Below, in pieces: positions 32,287 through 43,800 of a stretch of 64,000 bases of DNA; positions within the stretch are counted from its first letter, which is position 1, and every line of letters starts with the position of its first letter. The position numbers and the translations under genes are program-made. The stretch lies in the NCBI GenBank assembly GCA_949358305.1, contig OX442322.1, positions 3,658,001 to 3,722,000 on the forward strand. The letters are read 5' to 3'. The notes under the pieces are model-generated. The model was not told the DNA's origin. It saw only the letters and a program-made list of their open reading frames with translations, and did not search any database. Origin of the DNA: Strigamia acuminata. Taxonomy: Eukaryota > Arthropoda > Chilopoda > Geophilomorpha > Linotaeniidae.

Positions 32287-33807
32287 ATGGGAAGTGGTAA
32301 ACACCGCTCAAAACGGAGTCATCGACGACACCGTCATGAAAGCTCGTCCAGCTCGTCCACCTCGTCTAGTGACGAGCAACGCCGTTCAGCGGAACGCGCT
32401 TACATGAGGGCCCAACCGATACCGACGGCGCCCGCCTCGATGTACGCCCTGACGCCGCTGCAACTCGCAACGCTTAATTGGCTAAGCGTCCATCCGGACG
32501 GACTTCCGCTCGACTTAAATGCGATGATGCAGGCCCCATCCACTTCTGCGCAGCCAACTATTTATGAGTCGGCGCAATTGGCCCCGATGGCCCAAGTGGC
32601 GTATCCACCCGCGAACGTTATCAACGTCCCGTTGGCCCCGCATTCGCCAGAATTTCGGCCGCCAACTGCAAGCGTGGCGCCCACCGTCGCCAACACGTCG
32701 AATGCGGCTGCACCGACTGTGATGGGACAATCAGCGTATGTTACGCATCTTCCTGCTGGTGCTGAGTCTTCTGCATCAGAATATGGATGGAATGAGCCGC
32801 CGCCGGGCGCTTTGCGTTATTCGGAGCCTGTTTCTCGCAACCGCGAGTACCGAGCGGCCAATAAGGCACGAAAAAAGGACGAGAAGGCCCGCCTGCGCAA
32901 GGAGCAGTGCGAACGAGACATGGCAGCCGGAATACCTCACGATAACATCGTGACGGACCAGGCAACTAAGACGATCTGCCCCTTTTGCGTCGGTTGTGGG
33001 TGGTGCTGCGGTGCATCCGCAGGTTCCTCATTAATGAGATGTCCCAACTGTCGAGGAAGGAAAACGCGACCGCGTTCCGAGCCGTGGCGCAAGGAGGTTC
33101 AGCCCCACGTGGTGAAAGGCATTAAGCCTAACGAGAAGCGATGTTGGGCTCACTGCCCAAAGTGCCGACTTTTCCTGAATAGTCGCGGCGAAGCGGTTTA
33201 CATCGACCCGCGCTTCCTCACCTGGGCCCGCGCTGAAGCCAACGCCGGCGTAAGAGTCGAACTCCTTCGACAGTCGCCGCCGCCGTCTGAAGACTCCGAA
33301 GTTTCAACTGAAACTGTCCAGGCCGTCGAGAGCGTCGGAAGCGAGGTGCAGGAAGAATTCGTTCGACCAAGAGCGATGTCGCGTGGGCGAGGCTGTCTTA
33401 CGCTCGACCGAGCGAGGGAAATTGCCAAGGTTCAACGAACCAATATCTTGGCACGAGGGCGAGCTCGTAAGCTGCAACAGGCTGTTGAAACGTCGTCTAA
33501 ACCAGTGGAGGATCCTCCAGCGGCCGTAACCGACGTGTCCAGCGCCCCTCCAGCGTCTAAGTCTGAGACTTCGGACGACGCACAGTTCGAGGACGCCGAG
33601 GAGTTGCTTTCCGTCGTCGATTTCGTGGCGGAATTGCTCGAGGATCTACCGTTCCCACCTCCGAGCCCAGAGGAGATTGAAGCTCCGGAGGAAGCTGTGT
33701 TTTCCGCCGTCTCGACAGAGGCGACTGAAGAGTCGGATTTTCTGACTTCTGCTGAAGTCGAGAAGAAGGAAGAGAAAGTTTCGACTGACGTCGAAAAAGA
33801 GGATTAA
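32287..33807 (+). CDS. Third ORF of element A': Cys-rich protein of unknown function
   Basis: It encodes 506 residues from ATG 32287, preceded directly by gtctacag. The N-terminus is basic and Ser-rich (GKHRSKRSHRRHRHESSSSSS). A Pro/Ala/Thr-rich stretch follows, then a charged helix (NREYRAANKARKKDEKARLR), then a Cys cluster (CPFCVGCGWCC, MRCPNC, then CWAHCPKC) that could bind zinc, and a long acidic Glu/Ser-rich tail. There is no signal peptide, transmembrane segment or furin-type site, so it is not an Env although it sits in the env position. The damaged copy in A shares almost the same protein in the Cys region, with many silent DNA changes. I do not recognise the family. Confidence 0.8.
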   Translation: MGSGKHRSKRSHRRHRHESSSSSSTSSSDEQRRSAERAYMRAQPIPTAPASMYALTPLQLATLNWLSVHPDGLPLDLNAMMQAPSTSAQPTIYESAQLAPMAQVAYPPANVINVPLAPHSPEFRPPTASVAPTVANTSNAAAPTVMGQSAYVTHLPAGAESSASEYGWNEPPPGALRYSEPVSRNREYRAANKARKKDEKARLRKEQCERDMAAGIPHDNIVTDQATKTICPFCVGCGWCCGASAGSSLMRCPNCRGRKTRPRSEPWRKEVQPHVVKGIKPNEKRCWAHCPKCRLFLNSRGEAVYIDPRFLTWARAEANAGVRVELLRQSPPPSEDSEVSTETVQAVESVGSEVQEEFVRPRAMSRGRGCLTLDRAREIAKVQRTNILARGRARKLQQAVETSSKPVEDPPAAVTDVSSAPPASKSETSDDAQFEDAEELLSVVDFVAELLEDLPFPPPSPEEIEAPEEAVFSAVSTEATEESDFLTSAEVEKKEEKVSTDVEKED

Positions 33808-34539
33808 AAAGGGACAAAATTAACATTCGTTATTTTTTCTGAGTGGAAATATTTTTTGACTAAAAAATATTCCAAGTGTTTGTTATGTTTTTGCAATTAC
33901 GAAATATTCTCATGAGTGTTGTGTTTGTTTGGTTTCAAGATCTTGAACTAATTATTTAAATATTCATAAGAATATAGTTTGATTTAAAATTGAATTCAAT
34001 TTAATTTGTTTTGTTTTCCGAATTCAATTTGGTTGTTATTTTGAAATAATCATATTAATATATGTTTATTTGCAATTTCATAATTATTTGTGGAAACTTT
34101 GTGTTTATTTTGCTTTGATCGAAGCAATTAAGAATTTCAAGTTGAAATTCGTTAATTTTTTGTTATGACATTCGTAATAAAGAATTAGTAGTTTAGATTT
34201 TCGATAAATAAAGTTTTGCATAAATTTATTTTATTGACTATCTTGTTGATTAATAAACTATGAATAAGTTTATTTGACGGAGAAATAAAATTTCTATCGA
34301 AATTTGTATGTTCTCGAACATGTATCCATGTTCGGACGAGTTCATTTGCGTCGCTTAGCAACCGGGAGTTGCGCAGTGCAGAGAAGCCGATTAGTCTAAT
34401 CGGGTGACGAAGTTTCTGAAAGAAATAACATGATTAAGTTAATAAAATACTTACCAAGTGGATTAATTCGATAGAATTAGGTGAACATTCTTATCCATTA
34501 AGAATGACAATCAAGAGTTAGTAAACTCTATGCTTGTCA
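33808..34539 (+). other. 3' UTR of element A'
   Basis: AT-rich, noncoding. Near 34350-34365 a cgcttagcaacc motif resembles the leader palindrome gttgcctagcaac, and it is followed by gagaagccgatt as in the leader (gaaaagccgtcgatt), so part of the leader module is repeated here. Confidence 0.5.
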
Positions 34540-34549
34540 CCGGGGGATG
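34540..34549 (+). promoter_or_regulatory. Polypurine tract of A'
   Basis: The tract ccgggggatg directly precedes the 3' LTR and is the expected plus-strand primer site; the same tract precedes the B 3' LTR. Confidence 0.6.
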
Positions 34550-36301
34550 TGTGATGATTACAAATCGATAGTTATCAATGTTCACCATAGATGGCGCTGT
34601 TTAACCAACGCGCGTATTTCAAACTCGGTTAAAACTAAAAAGTGTGATAAATAATTATTTAAGACACGATGAATAAAATATAACTATTTTATTCAATGAA
34701 TTAAGTATTAATTACTTGATGATGTTGATTCCATCGAATCAATATCCACATTACTTACCTGTCGAAGGGAACCAATTGGACCCTTCCGGACCCCAACTGG
34801 GCCCATCTGGACATAGTCATATATTAGGTCCGGACTAGTGACCCAAGAATCCGCCGATTCGTACGCTGATTGGCTGTCGCCAATCTAGTAGTTCTACAGA
34901 ACTATATAAGCTCTAGTTTCTCACTCTCCCAGGCTCTTGGCTTGATAACTGAACTTGTATATTGTCTGTAGTTGAATTGTTATCGTTTGATTTCATTATT
35001 CTCTATCGACACATCAGGCCACCTCAGCTCTCCACAGTTAGTATTCATTACTATTTGTTATTGCTGTTGTAGGGCTATTTCGGGAAGGCTAACTCCGGTA
35101 ATAGACATGCATCCGCATGAAATGGCCCCGTAACGTTAGCCAGCTGTTCTACGGGACAGTAGGACTTCGTACGGTGGCTTAATATAACGGTCGTATACAG
35201 TACGACCTTGCTAAATGAAAGTAGGTCCCTCAGCTAACTGGCCACAGTCCGCTGCAGGGTGGTTGTTGTAAACAGCCCACGCAGGTTCCCGTCTTTCTAC
35301 GATTGGTCCTTCCGCTCGTTAAAAGTCGGTAAAGGCCTAATGCACAGGTAACACGCCGGGTTGGTAGCCCGTGAGTAATATCTAAAGATGTTGCGATAAA
35401 TAACTACCTGGATAATGGTAATCCAACGGCAGTGGCCGATTAATATTTTGCCCGGTGCTCGATCTGCTGATCCCGTCATCGTAAGGCATGCTGGCGGATG
35501 GAGGAGTCAAATCCTCCCGCGATGGTTCTCTCGACCGTCGTGACGGTCCCCGCCCCATCGTACCCTCCGGGTTAGTAACCCGTGAACAGGAGTTGAACAA
35601 CACTGTGCTAAACAAATTACTCGGGCATTGGTAATCCTGTATTGGCAATATCTTTTAAACCCGGTAAGTCCATAGAAATGTTTACCTGGTGGTTGGTACC
35701 ACTGATAGCGAGTTAAAGCACACAATTAAATACTCGGCGCCTGATCACGAGATCTTGTCGTCGTAAGGCATGCTGGCGGATGGAGTCTCAACAACTCCCG
35801 CGACGTTCTCTCAATTGTCGTGACGGTCCCCGCCCAATTAATATTTATATAACAATTCATTTGTTGTATTATTTTAATTACTTCACTTTATTCATTTGAA
35901 ACAATGGAATATTCTGCCGAATATTCCTGTTTATGCGTAGGACTCTTCGCATATTTAGATAATCGATGCTGCGGACCAAATACGTCTCCGTAGCGATATT
36001 TGTGACGATGCCGCAAGTCAGCCGTATCCCTCTGGCTTCGCCCGGATCCTCAACCAGTTGATGCCGCCGTTTACACGCGTCAAGAACCCATCTTTGTTAT
36101 TATTAATATTTAGTAATAAATATGTTATGTCACACTAAAACTGTAAGTTATTTCTGCTCAGTCATGAATTCATATTTTTTACACAGACTTCTGTAAGCTT
36201 ATCTCGGTTAGGTTGTTGCTACTCCTAGCAACGTCTTGTTTAAACCGATCATTTATCTATCTTAAATGGCTATTAAATCAGCCAAAAGTAGAATCGTCAC
36301 A
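34550..36301 (+). repeat. 3' LTR of element A'
   Basis: 1752 bp, the same length as the 5' LTR, with about four single-base differences by eye, followed by target duplication TACT. It implies a recent insertion. Confidence 0.95.
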
Positions 36302-36305
36302 TACT

Positions 36306-37208
36306 GATTATGGTTTGAATCCAAACCAATTCCGATCAATCGTCGAAATGGTGGATTTTGTTATGTTAAATAAACTACCTTTTAAAGGATCTAGATCTAG
36401 ATCTCGTTCTTCCGCTAATTATGGATCTAACGATCCACGATTAGGTTCGACTCCTTTGACACCAATTAGTCGGTATCGACAGAAAGCAAATCTTGATCCC
36501 GTTTGGGCTCATAGACATTTACCTTCACCCGAATCATCCTTGAACGATACTCAAGATGTAGTTACTAATGTAACAAACAAGAACGTACGAATTGCTAATT
36601 ATGTGCGCGATTGTAGTGTTTTGCAAAATAATTTTAGATCGCGTTCGCGATCACCTCACTTTGGATTGTCTTCAGATGAATACATTAACATGGTGAAAAG
36701 TGTGTATACATTGTTGCAAAAGGGGCAGAGTACTTTCCAAAAGTATTCACTGAAAGCCGACGAGAGCGAGCTACTCCTCGCATTTATCAGGAAGGTGGCA
36801 TCTATTAATTATATGCCGCTACAAAAAATGGTTCACGAATGTGTTCCAAGCTATTTGTTACACTTTACTCAGAATTGGTTTTGTGAAAATCAACATAAAA
36901 TTTTCAATTGGAAAATATTCGAATACCTGTTCCGCGAACAATTTGTAACAACACAGTTAGAAAGAACAGTACAGTTGATTTTAACAAAACAACGAGACTC
37001 AGAGAGTCTGTATTCCTTCATATACCGATTCTATAGAATGTGGAATTTACAAGGTTATTTAACCTCCAAAAGTGCAGTTGCACTATTTTTTGACAATCTC
37101 ACTAGAGATAGTACCTACCTGTTACGCAAACAAAGAGTGCCAACTCATTGTTTAAAGAAAATTTATAAGGTAATCCGTAACAATGAAGCTTTATTTGGTG
37201 AAATCTAA
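36306..37208 (+). pseudogene. gag: Gag of element B, part 2
   Basis: It continues the B gag frame after A' (DYGLNPNQFRSIVEMVDF), 300 codons to the stop; 393 codons in all. It has a short SRSRSRSS stretch instead of the long Asn-rich region. A capsid-like region aligns with A Gag (WFCENQHKIFNWKIFEYLFR versus WFHERREDFISWEVFEQAFK; QLERTVQLILTKQRDSESLY). It ends at NNEALFGEI, just before the position of the CCHC knuckle in A. So it is a capsid protein without a nucleocapsid zinc finger. The frame has no internal stop, which suggests selection or recent mobility. It would need Pol from elsewhere. Confidence 0.85.
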
Positions 37209-38168
37209 AGATGAACCTATAAAAGACTATTTAGTAATTAATTACAAAACAGTCTTACGAGTTTCATAACTGAAATTCTTAATAAAAGTGGATAAACTTG
37301 AAACAAACGTTTCTAATTTGTCCGAAGCAAAATGCTAGATCCGGGGGATAAAATATTATCCCACCAAAGTCAAAAGGTTTTAAATAAATCTCGATCACCG
37401 GAACTGTGAATAAAGCTTCGGTTGATAAAAGTTGAATTTATTCAATAGAATAAAAAGTTTTTAATAAAAACTTGTGTGGTATTTAGATAAATACTTTAAG
37501 CGGTGTAGTGATTAATAAATCACACCACCGGGGGATAGTTTAAATCGGATACAAAATTCTAGGATTCTAGAAATGATGATAAATAAAAGAAGTTTTATTT
37601 CGGAACAAATATATTTTACGCTCGTAGAATAAATTGGTATTGTTTTCTAGAAGAAAATAAAATACGAGTTAGGTTACACGACTACAAATAAATATTTGTA
37701 GTAATTAGACAATAGTCTAGTTATTTGTGTAAAAGGTCCCCAGATAAAGTAAAATTCAAGTCTCGGTCGAGGCTTGGGATATTAAGAAACGAAAGAATTA
37801 TGATTTGATTTTTATTAAAATCAAAATTTCGTTTGAGCTGTTACAGATCTTAGAGTAAATATATTTATATTTGAATTAGATTGGTAGAGTAAGGTTTCAA
37901 TTGAAATCGAGTGGTTGACGAACATGAATGACGTGTTCTGAAGAATTCAATCTGTTGCTTAGCAACCAGGAGAAGTGTCGTACAGGAAAACCAATTAGTC
38001 AATTGTGTTATGAGTTTCTGAAAGAAATTAGTGTGATTAGTTTCGAATAAAATTAATAGAGCACATATTGGATTAAAATAATTCAATAAAAATCTCGGTG
38101 AATATCTTAAGTTTAAGAAGTAACTTTCGGATGACAAATATAGAGTTGGTAAACTCTTATGTTTGCCA
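37209..38168 (+). other. 3' region of element B replacing pol
   Basis: Noncoding. Near 37335 gctagatccgggggataa matches the A-family gag-pol junction, with a hairpin gggataa/ttatccc. Near 37500-37537 ggtgtagtgatt...caccaccggggga matches the A post-pol purine tract. So pol, and further on the third ORF, were deleted between these landmarks. The palindrome gttgcttagcaac lies at 37954-37966. Confidence 0.65.
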
Positions 38169-38178
38169 CCGGGGGATG
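38169..38178 (+). promoter_or_regulatory. Polypurine tract of B
   Basis: The sequence ccgggggatg directly precedes the B 3' LTR, identical to that of A'. Confidence 0.6.
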
Positions 38179-39839
38179 TGTGACGGTTATAAAACCGTAT
38201 TTTTCCAGATTTATCGCCAGACGGCGCTATTTGATTAAAAAGCGGGTAATTCGATTGAATTACCAGAATTGTATTTAATTGCTAATATGACGTGAATAAA
38301 TATTTAGATATTTATTAAACCTTATAAAGTATTATTTACTTAAACAATTGATTCTACCGAATCAATATTATATTTTATATTTACTTGTTGAAGGGGACCA
38401 ATCGGACCCTTCTGGACCCAATTCCATATTAGGTCCGAACCCCAGTCTCTATTAGGTCCGGACTAGTGATCCACGAATCCGTCGATCCAGGCACCTGATT
38501 GGCTGTCGCCAATCTGATTGTTCTCAGGAACTATATAAGCTCTGGTTTTCTACCAGGCCCCTGGCTTGTTTTCTGTATGTTTGTATGTATTGTTGGTTAT
38601 CGTTTGATTTCTCTCTTTCTTACCGACACATCAGGCCCCCTCGACTCTCATCCGACTGGATATTGTCGTTGTAGCGTCATTTCGGGAAGACTAACTCCGG
38701 TTACCAAATGGTCCCGTAACGTTAGCCAGCTGCTCTAAGGGGCAGTAGGATTTCGTACGGTGGCTTAATATAACGGTCGTATACAGTACGACCTTGCTAA
38801 ATGAAAGTAGGTCCCTCAGCTAACTGGCCTCAGTCCGCTGCAGGATGGCTGTTGTAAATAGCCCTCGCAGGTTCCTGTCTTTCTACGATCGGTCCTTCCG
38901 CACGTTAAAAGTCGGTAAAGGCCTAATGCACAGGTAACACGCCGGGTTGGTAGCCCGTGAGCAATATCCGTGAAGATGTTGCGTTAAATAACTACCTGGA
39001 TAATGGTAATCCAACAGCAGTGGCTGATTAATATTTTACCCGGTGCTCGGTCTAATGACCCCGTCATCGTAAGGCATGCTGGCGGATGAAGGAGTCAAAT
39101 CCTCCCGCGATGGTTCCTTCAACCGTCGTGACGGTCCCCGCCCCATCGTACACTCCGGGTCGGTATCCCGTGAACGGTATTACAAATACTGTGCTAAATA
39201 AAATACCCAGGTATTGGTAATCCTGTAATTGGCAAGTCCATAGGAATGTTTACTTGGTGGTTGGTACCACCGATAGCGACTAAAAGCGTACAAACAAATA
39301 TTCGGCGCCTGATCACGAGATCTTGTCGTCGTAAGGCATGCTGGCGGATGGAGCCTCAACAACTCCCGCGACGGTCCTGTCGACTGTCGTGACTGTCCCC
39401 GCCCCATTAATATTTATACAACAATTCATTTGTTGTATTCCACTAATCACTTTGTATTTATTTGACCTGGAATATTCTACAGAATATTCCTTTCCATACG
39501 AAGGACTCTTCGTATTATTAGATATTCGAGCTGTGGACCAAATACGTCTTCGTAGCGTTATTTGTGACGATGCCGCAAAGTCAGCCGTACCCTTTGTGCA
39601 TCGCCCGGATCCTCAACCAGTGTAGCCGCCGCTTACACGTATCCAGAACCCCGAACCATTTGTATTCGTAGAAACAAGCAAGTAAAACCGTAAGTTTGTA
39701 TCATTTCGTTGTTTTATTCATTTAGCGCACATTTCGTAGCTTATCTCGGTTAGGTTGTTGTTAGTCCTAACAACGTCTTGTTCCGACCGATTTATCTCTT
39801 AAAATGGCTAATAAATCAGCCAAAAGTAGAATCGTCACA
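38179..39839 (+). repeat. 3' LTR of element B
   Basis: 1661 bp, about 12 differences from the 5' LTR by eye, followed by AACT. The repeated 79- and 95-codon open frames inside are LTR shadows. Confidence 0.95.
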
Positions 39840-39843
39840 AACT

Positions 39844-40863
39844 AACTGTTTGAAACCCCCAGATATTCCTGTATTCTCCGGAAAAGCAGAAGAAAGCGAA
39901 CGCTTTCTCATCATTGTAAAAAATGTCGCTTTTTTGCGAAACATGTCACTCGATGACATGCTTGTTAAAGGCGTGGCCGGTTATCTAACCGAACAAGCGC
40001 ATGGTTGGTTTCATGAGAGGAGAGAAGATTTCATATCTTGGAATATATTTGAACAGGCGTTCAAAGAAAGCTTTGTAGCCACTCGACAAGAGCGGACGAA
40101 CCAGCTAACCAAGTTGAGACAACTTGAAACAGAAAGTCTTTATGACTTTATGCACAAATATTACCAGTTATCGATATTGCAAGACAACCTCGACGCGAAA
40201 GGGGCTGGAAGTCTTTTTATCGAGAGTGTAACTCCTGCTAACGATTTGCTTTTGCATACGCAAGGCCTAGCGGATTTACCTCTAACAGAGATTTATACCG
40301 TTATAACAAAAAATAAAGGTCTGTACAGTCGTACAGCTAATGGAGTAAAAGAAAATAATTCCAATCCAGTTGTTTTCCCACCTCGGAAAACAGACACTCG
40401 TCCTCAGTCGAAGACAAATGCTAAATCCTTAACTTTGGATTCACAAGAACAACTTAATATTTGTGATGAAGAGTTACCTGAGGAGTGCAAGGCCGTCTAT
40501 TTAATAAATGGAGTAGTAGATCAGACCAGACGTGGTCAATTAGTCTGTTATAACTGTAAACAGCCCGGACACATGCGTCGGGAATGTACAAATTTAAAAC
40601 CGCATACAAATTTCAACTCGGACGAGTTGCAGAAACACAATACTCCGGATTTCCCGACTGTGGTTCCCACTGCTAAACGACCCAATAATAGGTGGATAAC
40701 TCAAGAAGTGTTGGATGCAACACTGGATGCTAAACTTGATGCAAAACTTAATACTTTTGAAAATAAGTTACAAACTTCGCTGACTAACTCGTTGGCAGAA
40801 ATGGTCAAGACTTTGATCAAGCCCGAATCTGTTGATTCAAGTGCAACTAGTTCAAAAAACTAG
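39844..40863 (+). pseudogene. gag: Gag of element A, part 2
   Basis: Resumes precisely after B in the same frame (NCLKPPDIPVFSGKAEESER). It has the capsid-like region, a CCHC knuckle (CYNCKQPGHMRREC) and the C-terminal helix, ending at TAG after the AAAAAAC heptamer. This half has no internal stop. Confidence 0.9.
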
Positions 40864-40894
40864 ATCCGGGGGACGAAGGATTTTGCCATCCCCC
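40854..40894 (+). promoter_or_regulatory. -1 frameshift signal of element A
   Basis: The heptamer AAAAAAC (40854-40860) precedes the stop TAG (TAA in A'). The hairpin arms ggggga and tccccc are kept while the loop between them differs from A', which supports the stem. Confidence 0.75.
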
Positions 40895-43800
40895 AGAAGT
40901 GGCTAATGCCACGTCGGAATCTTTATTCATGGATGTAGACACTACGTGTCTTGAAATAGCCACTAGTCATAGTGGCGAAGTAGAGGAAAATCTGCCAGAA
41001 ATGACGGAGCAATTAAAAAATCTGACATTGTTTCCACACAAGTGTTACACGAAGAAATTCTGTAGACTCCGCCGACTCAATCGAGTCATAGGCGGTAATA
41101 ACTTGCACAATATTACTTTAGGTAATAATAAAGATGATCCTCGCATGAAGATCACAATTGGTGGACTCACCTACAACGCACTCATGGATACAGGAGCATC
41201 TCAATGTTACATCGGGGAACAACTCTTGTCTGAAACTCAGGCTTTGCCAGAATTCTTACAAGAAGCTCCCAGAAACATGTTGGTCAACGCTGCAGGCGTA
41301 GCACACAAGCCTGTCGGACAAATAACTTTGTGCGTACAATGGGCTAATGAATTTACACCAATGAATTTCATCGTTTTAGCAAAACGAGTGTGTGGCTTGA
41401 TACTTGGTCACAATTTCATGCGCAGACAGAAAATTAGTCCGCATCCACATCTACAAGAGTTCTCTTGTGTAGATAAACCTAATTGGTCCGCTCCTTATGA
41501 ATCGGAAGATGCCAATCTGGCCCTTGCCCCGTTGAATCGAATTACTTTCGATTATTTAGAAGGACTTTCGTCCACACTCAACTCAATTGAGCTGACAGAC
41601 ACTCCCGTGTTATCATGGGATGAAAAATTAGTTGAGGAGAGCGACTGCACTCCAGTACAACGACTAGCACTTTGCGAAGTGGTTAACTCGATACCAAATG
41701 TATTTCGTGATCAAGTTGGGTGCACTAACGTGACTCAACATCAAATTAAGTTCAAAGAAGGGCATTCATTGCCCAAAATGCAGTATAGAATGTATAACCC
41801 GGCCAAGAGAGCCATTATGACCAAACTAGCTGCAGAATTAGAGCAGGATGGACTCATTGAAAAGGCCAAAGGGCCCTTCATAAGTCATTCAGTAATTGTT
41901 GCGAAGCCTGACGGCTCGTATAGGATGTGCATAGACTACCGGTGGCTGAATGCCATCACTGAAGTCGAAGTAATACAAATGCCAAGCATTGACCTTTTAT
42001 TGCATAATACTGGTCCGGCAAAGTATTTTACGTCCATTGACCTTGTCAAAGGTTACTACCAAGTCGAAATGTGTGAAGAAGATCGTCCAAAGACGGCATT
42101 TTACACGCCAAATGGTCCATATCAATTTGTGCGAATGCCGTTCGGCCTTTGCAATGCGCTCTTGTATTTTCCAGCGACTGATGGAAGGCATTTTGGGCTC
42201 AGCTTTGCAAGACTACGCGTTAGTTTATTTGGATGATGTAATTGTGTATTCAGATAATTGGGATGATCATCTCAAACATGTTCGAGACGTTTTGGAAAAG
42301 CTTAATCAAGCTAATATGACGATAAATAAAACAAAATCTCGTTTTGGCCGCACAGAATTAAAATTCTTGGGTCATTGGATCAAACTCGAAGGTCTCTTCG
42401 GTGATCCCGATAAAATATCGGCAATCATGAAGTTTCCCACCCCCACATGTGCTAAAGACATTCAGCGCTTTCACGGCATGACTAACTTCTTCAGGAAGTT
42501 TGTTCCAAATCACGGAACTATTGCCACACCATACACACGTATGATGAACGAGAAAACTCCATTTGAATGGAGAGATGAGCAGACAGAAGCTTTTAATAAA
42601 ATTAAAGAGCTACTTTGTGGCGACAATTGTCTACACAAACCAGACATGACTCTGCCATTTGTCGTCATGACTGACGCTTCACATGAAGGCTTAGGAGCTG
42701 TCCTCTGCCAAGACGTCGATATATTCGACGAAAAGAAGCAGAAAAACATTTCTGCAGCCAGACCTGTAGCTTACGCAAGCAGAGTCTTACGTGGAGCAGA
42801 GAAGCGTTATACAAGGCCCGAACTTGAATGTCTCGCAGTCGTGTGGGCTATTGATCGATTTAAACCATATCTCGAATATGGTACGTTTACTTTGGAATCA
42901 GATGCTGAAGCACTGAAATGGTTGATGCGAACGCCTGAACCATCTGGGAAATTTGGCCGATGGGCCTTAAGAATCCAATGTGGAAATTTTAAAATTGTTT
43001 TTCGAAAAGGTGCTGCTAATCAAGTTGCAGATACACTTTCTAGAGCCCCGCTAACAGAAGAAGACATTCCTCTCCGAGATCATGTGGAACCTGTCGAAAT
43101 TAAACAATACTAGCCTGAATGGGACGGAAATCCTTCTGTTTCATTAAATCGTGCCCCAGAGAAACGAGAGTATTTGGCTAGTGTGCGTGTCCATTTTTCA
43201 GAAAATTCTAAAGAATGTTCTGAAGAAAGGAAGGGGGAGGAAGTACAAGAAACCTTGTACAGTGCGTTGACTGAAGTACTTAAAGAAGTCCCTCCTACAA
43301 GGAGAGAAATAATAGATGCTCAGTTGTTAGATACTGAATGCAAACGCATTCGAGAATATTTATTAAATGACAAGGTTGTTGGGATACCACAATCTGAAAT
43401 AAAAGAATGGAAAAACAAAGTCAAAAACTATTGTTTAGACAAAAAGGAAGTTGATGGTGATCAAATGATCATCTATTTTAACCCTTCGTTCGAAGAGGAA
43501 TTAAACGATTCGGGAAATGGCTTTAAAGCCGTTGTACCCAGTGCACTCGTAAAACGAGTACTCTTCGCTTGTCATGGCCACCCCCTAAGCGGTCACGCTG
43601 GGATGAGTAAGACGCTTGAGAAAACTCGCTTAATATATTTCTGGCCTGGTATGAGTAGAAGTGTCAGGAACTACGTCAAAAGCTGCACGCACTGTGCAGA
43701 AAAGGCACGCAGCTCCTTACACACCGCATAACATGACCAATCCTTGGGAATGTATTAACATGGACTTGATGGGCCCAAAACCCGCGGGAAGGTCCCAAAA

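Larger units (their letters stand above)
21716..36301 (+). mobile_element. Element A': near-complete gypsy-type LTR retrotransposon with a third ORF
   Basis: It is 14.6 kb with 1752-bp LTRs at both ends (about four differences by eye) and target duplication TACT (21712-21715, 36302-36305). The order is LTR, tRNA-Gln PBS (two copies), leader with hairpin, gag, -1 frameshift site, pol, spacer with purine tract, third ORF, 3' UTR, purine tract, LTR. One extra base in pol is the only clear coding lesion. It is the youngest gypsy layer of the nest and the best reference copy of the A family. Confidence 0.93.
16399..39839 (+). mobile_element. Element B: gag-only, non-autonomous LTR element, itself split by A'
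   Basis: Both LTRs are 1661 bp (16399-18059 and 38179-39839), with about 12 differences by eye, flanked by target duplication AACT (16395-16398 and 39840-39843). Removing A' and one TACT leaves about 8.9 kb: LTR, tRNA-Gln PBS, a 3.4-kb leader with repeated hairpins, one intact gag frame of 393 codons, a remnant of the gag-pol junction, purine tracts and LTR. There is no protease, RT, RNase H or integrase. The LTR, PBS and Gag are related to the A family, which presumably supplies Pol in trans (inference). Confidence 0.9.

Noticed and set aside
32287-33807. Third ORF as a retroviral envelope gene
   Set aside because: It has no signal peptide, no transmembrane segment and no cleavage site; it has a Cys cluster and an acidic tail instead.
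12319-39839. Treating A, B and A' LTR copies as a tandem array or assembly duplication
   Set aside because: Each copy has its own target duplication and internal region, and B differs in length and content from A and A'.
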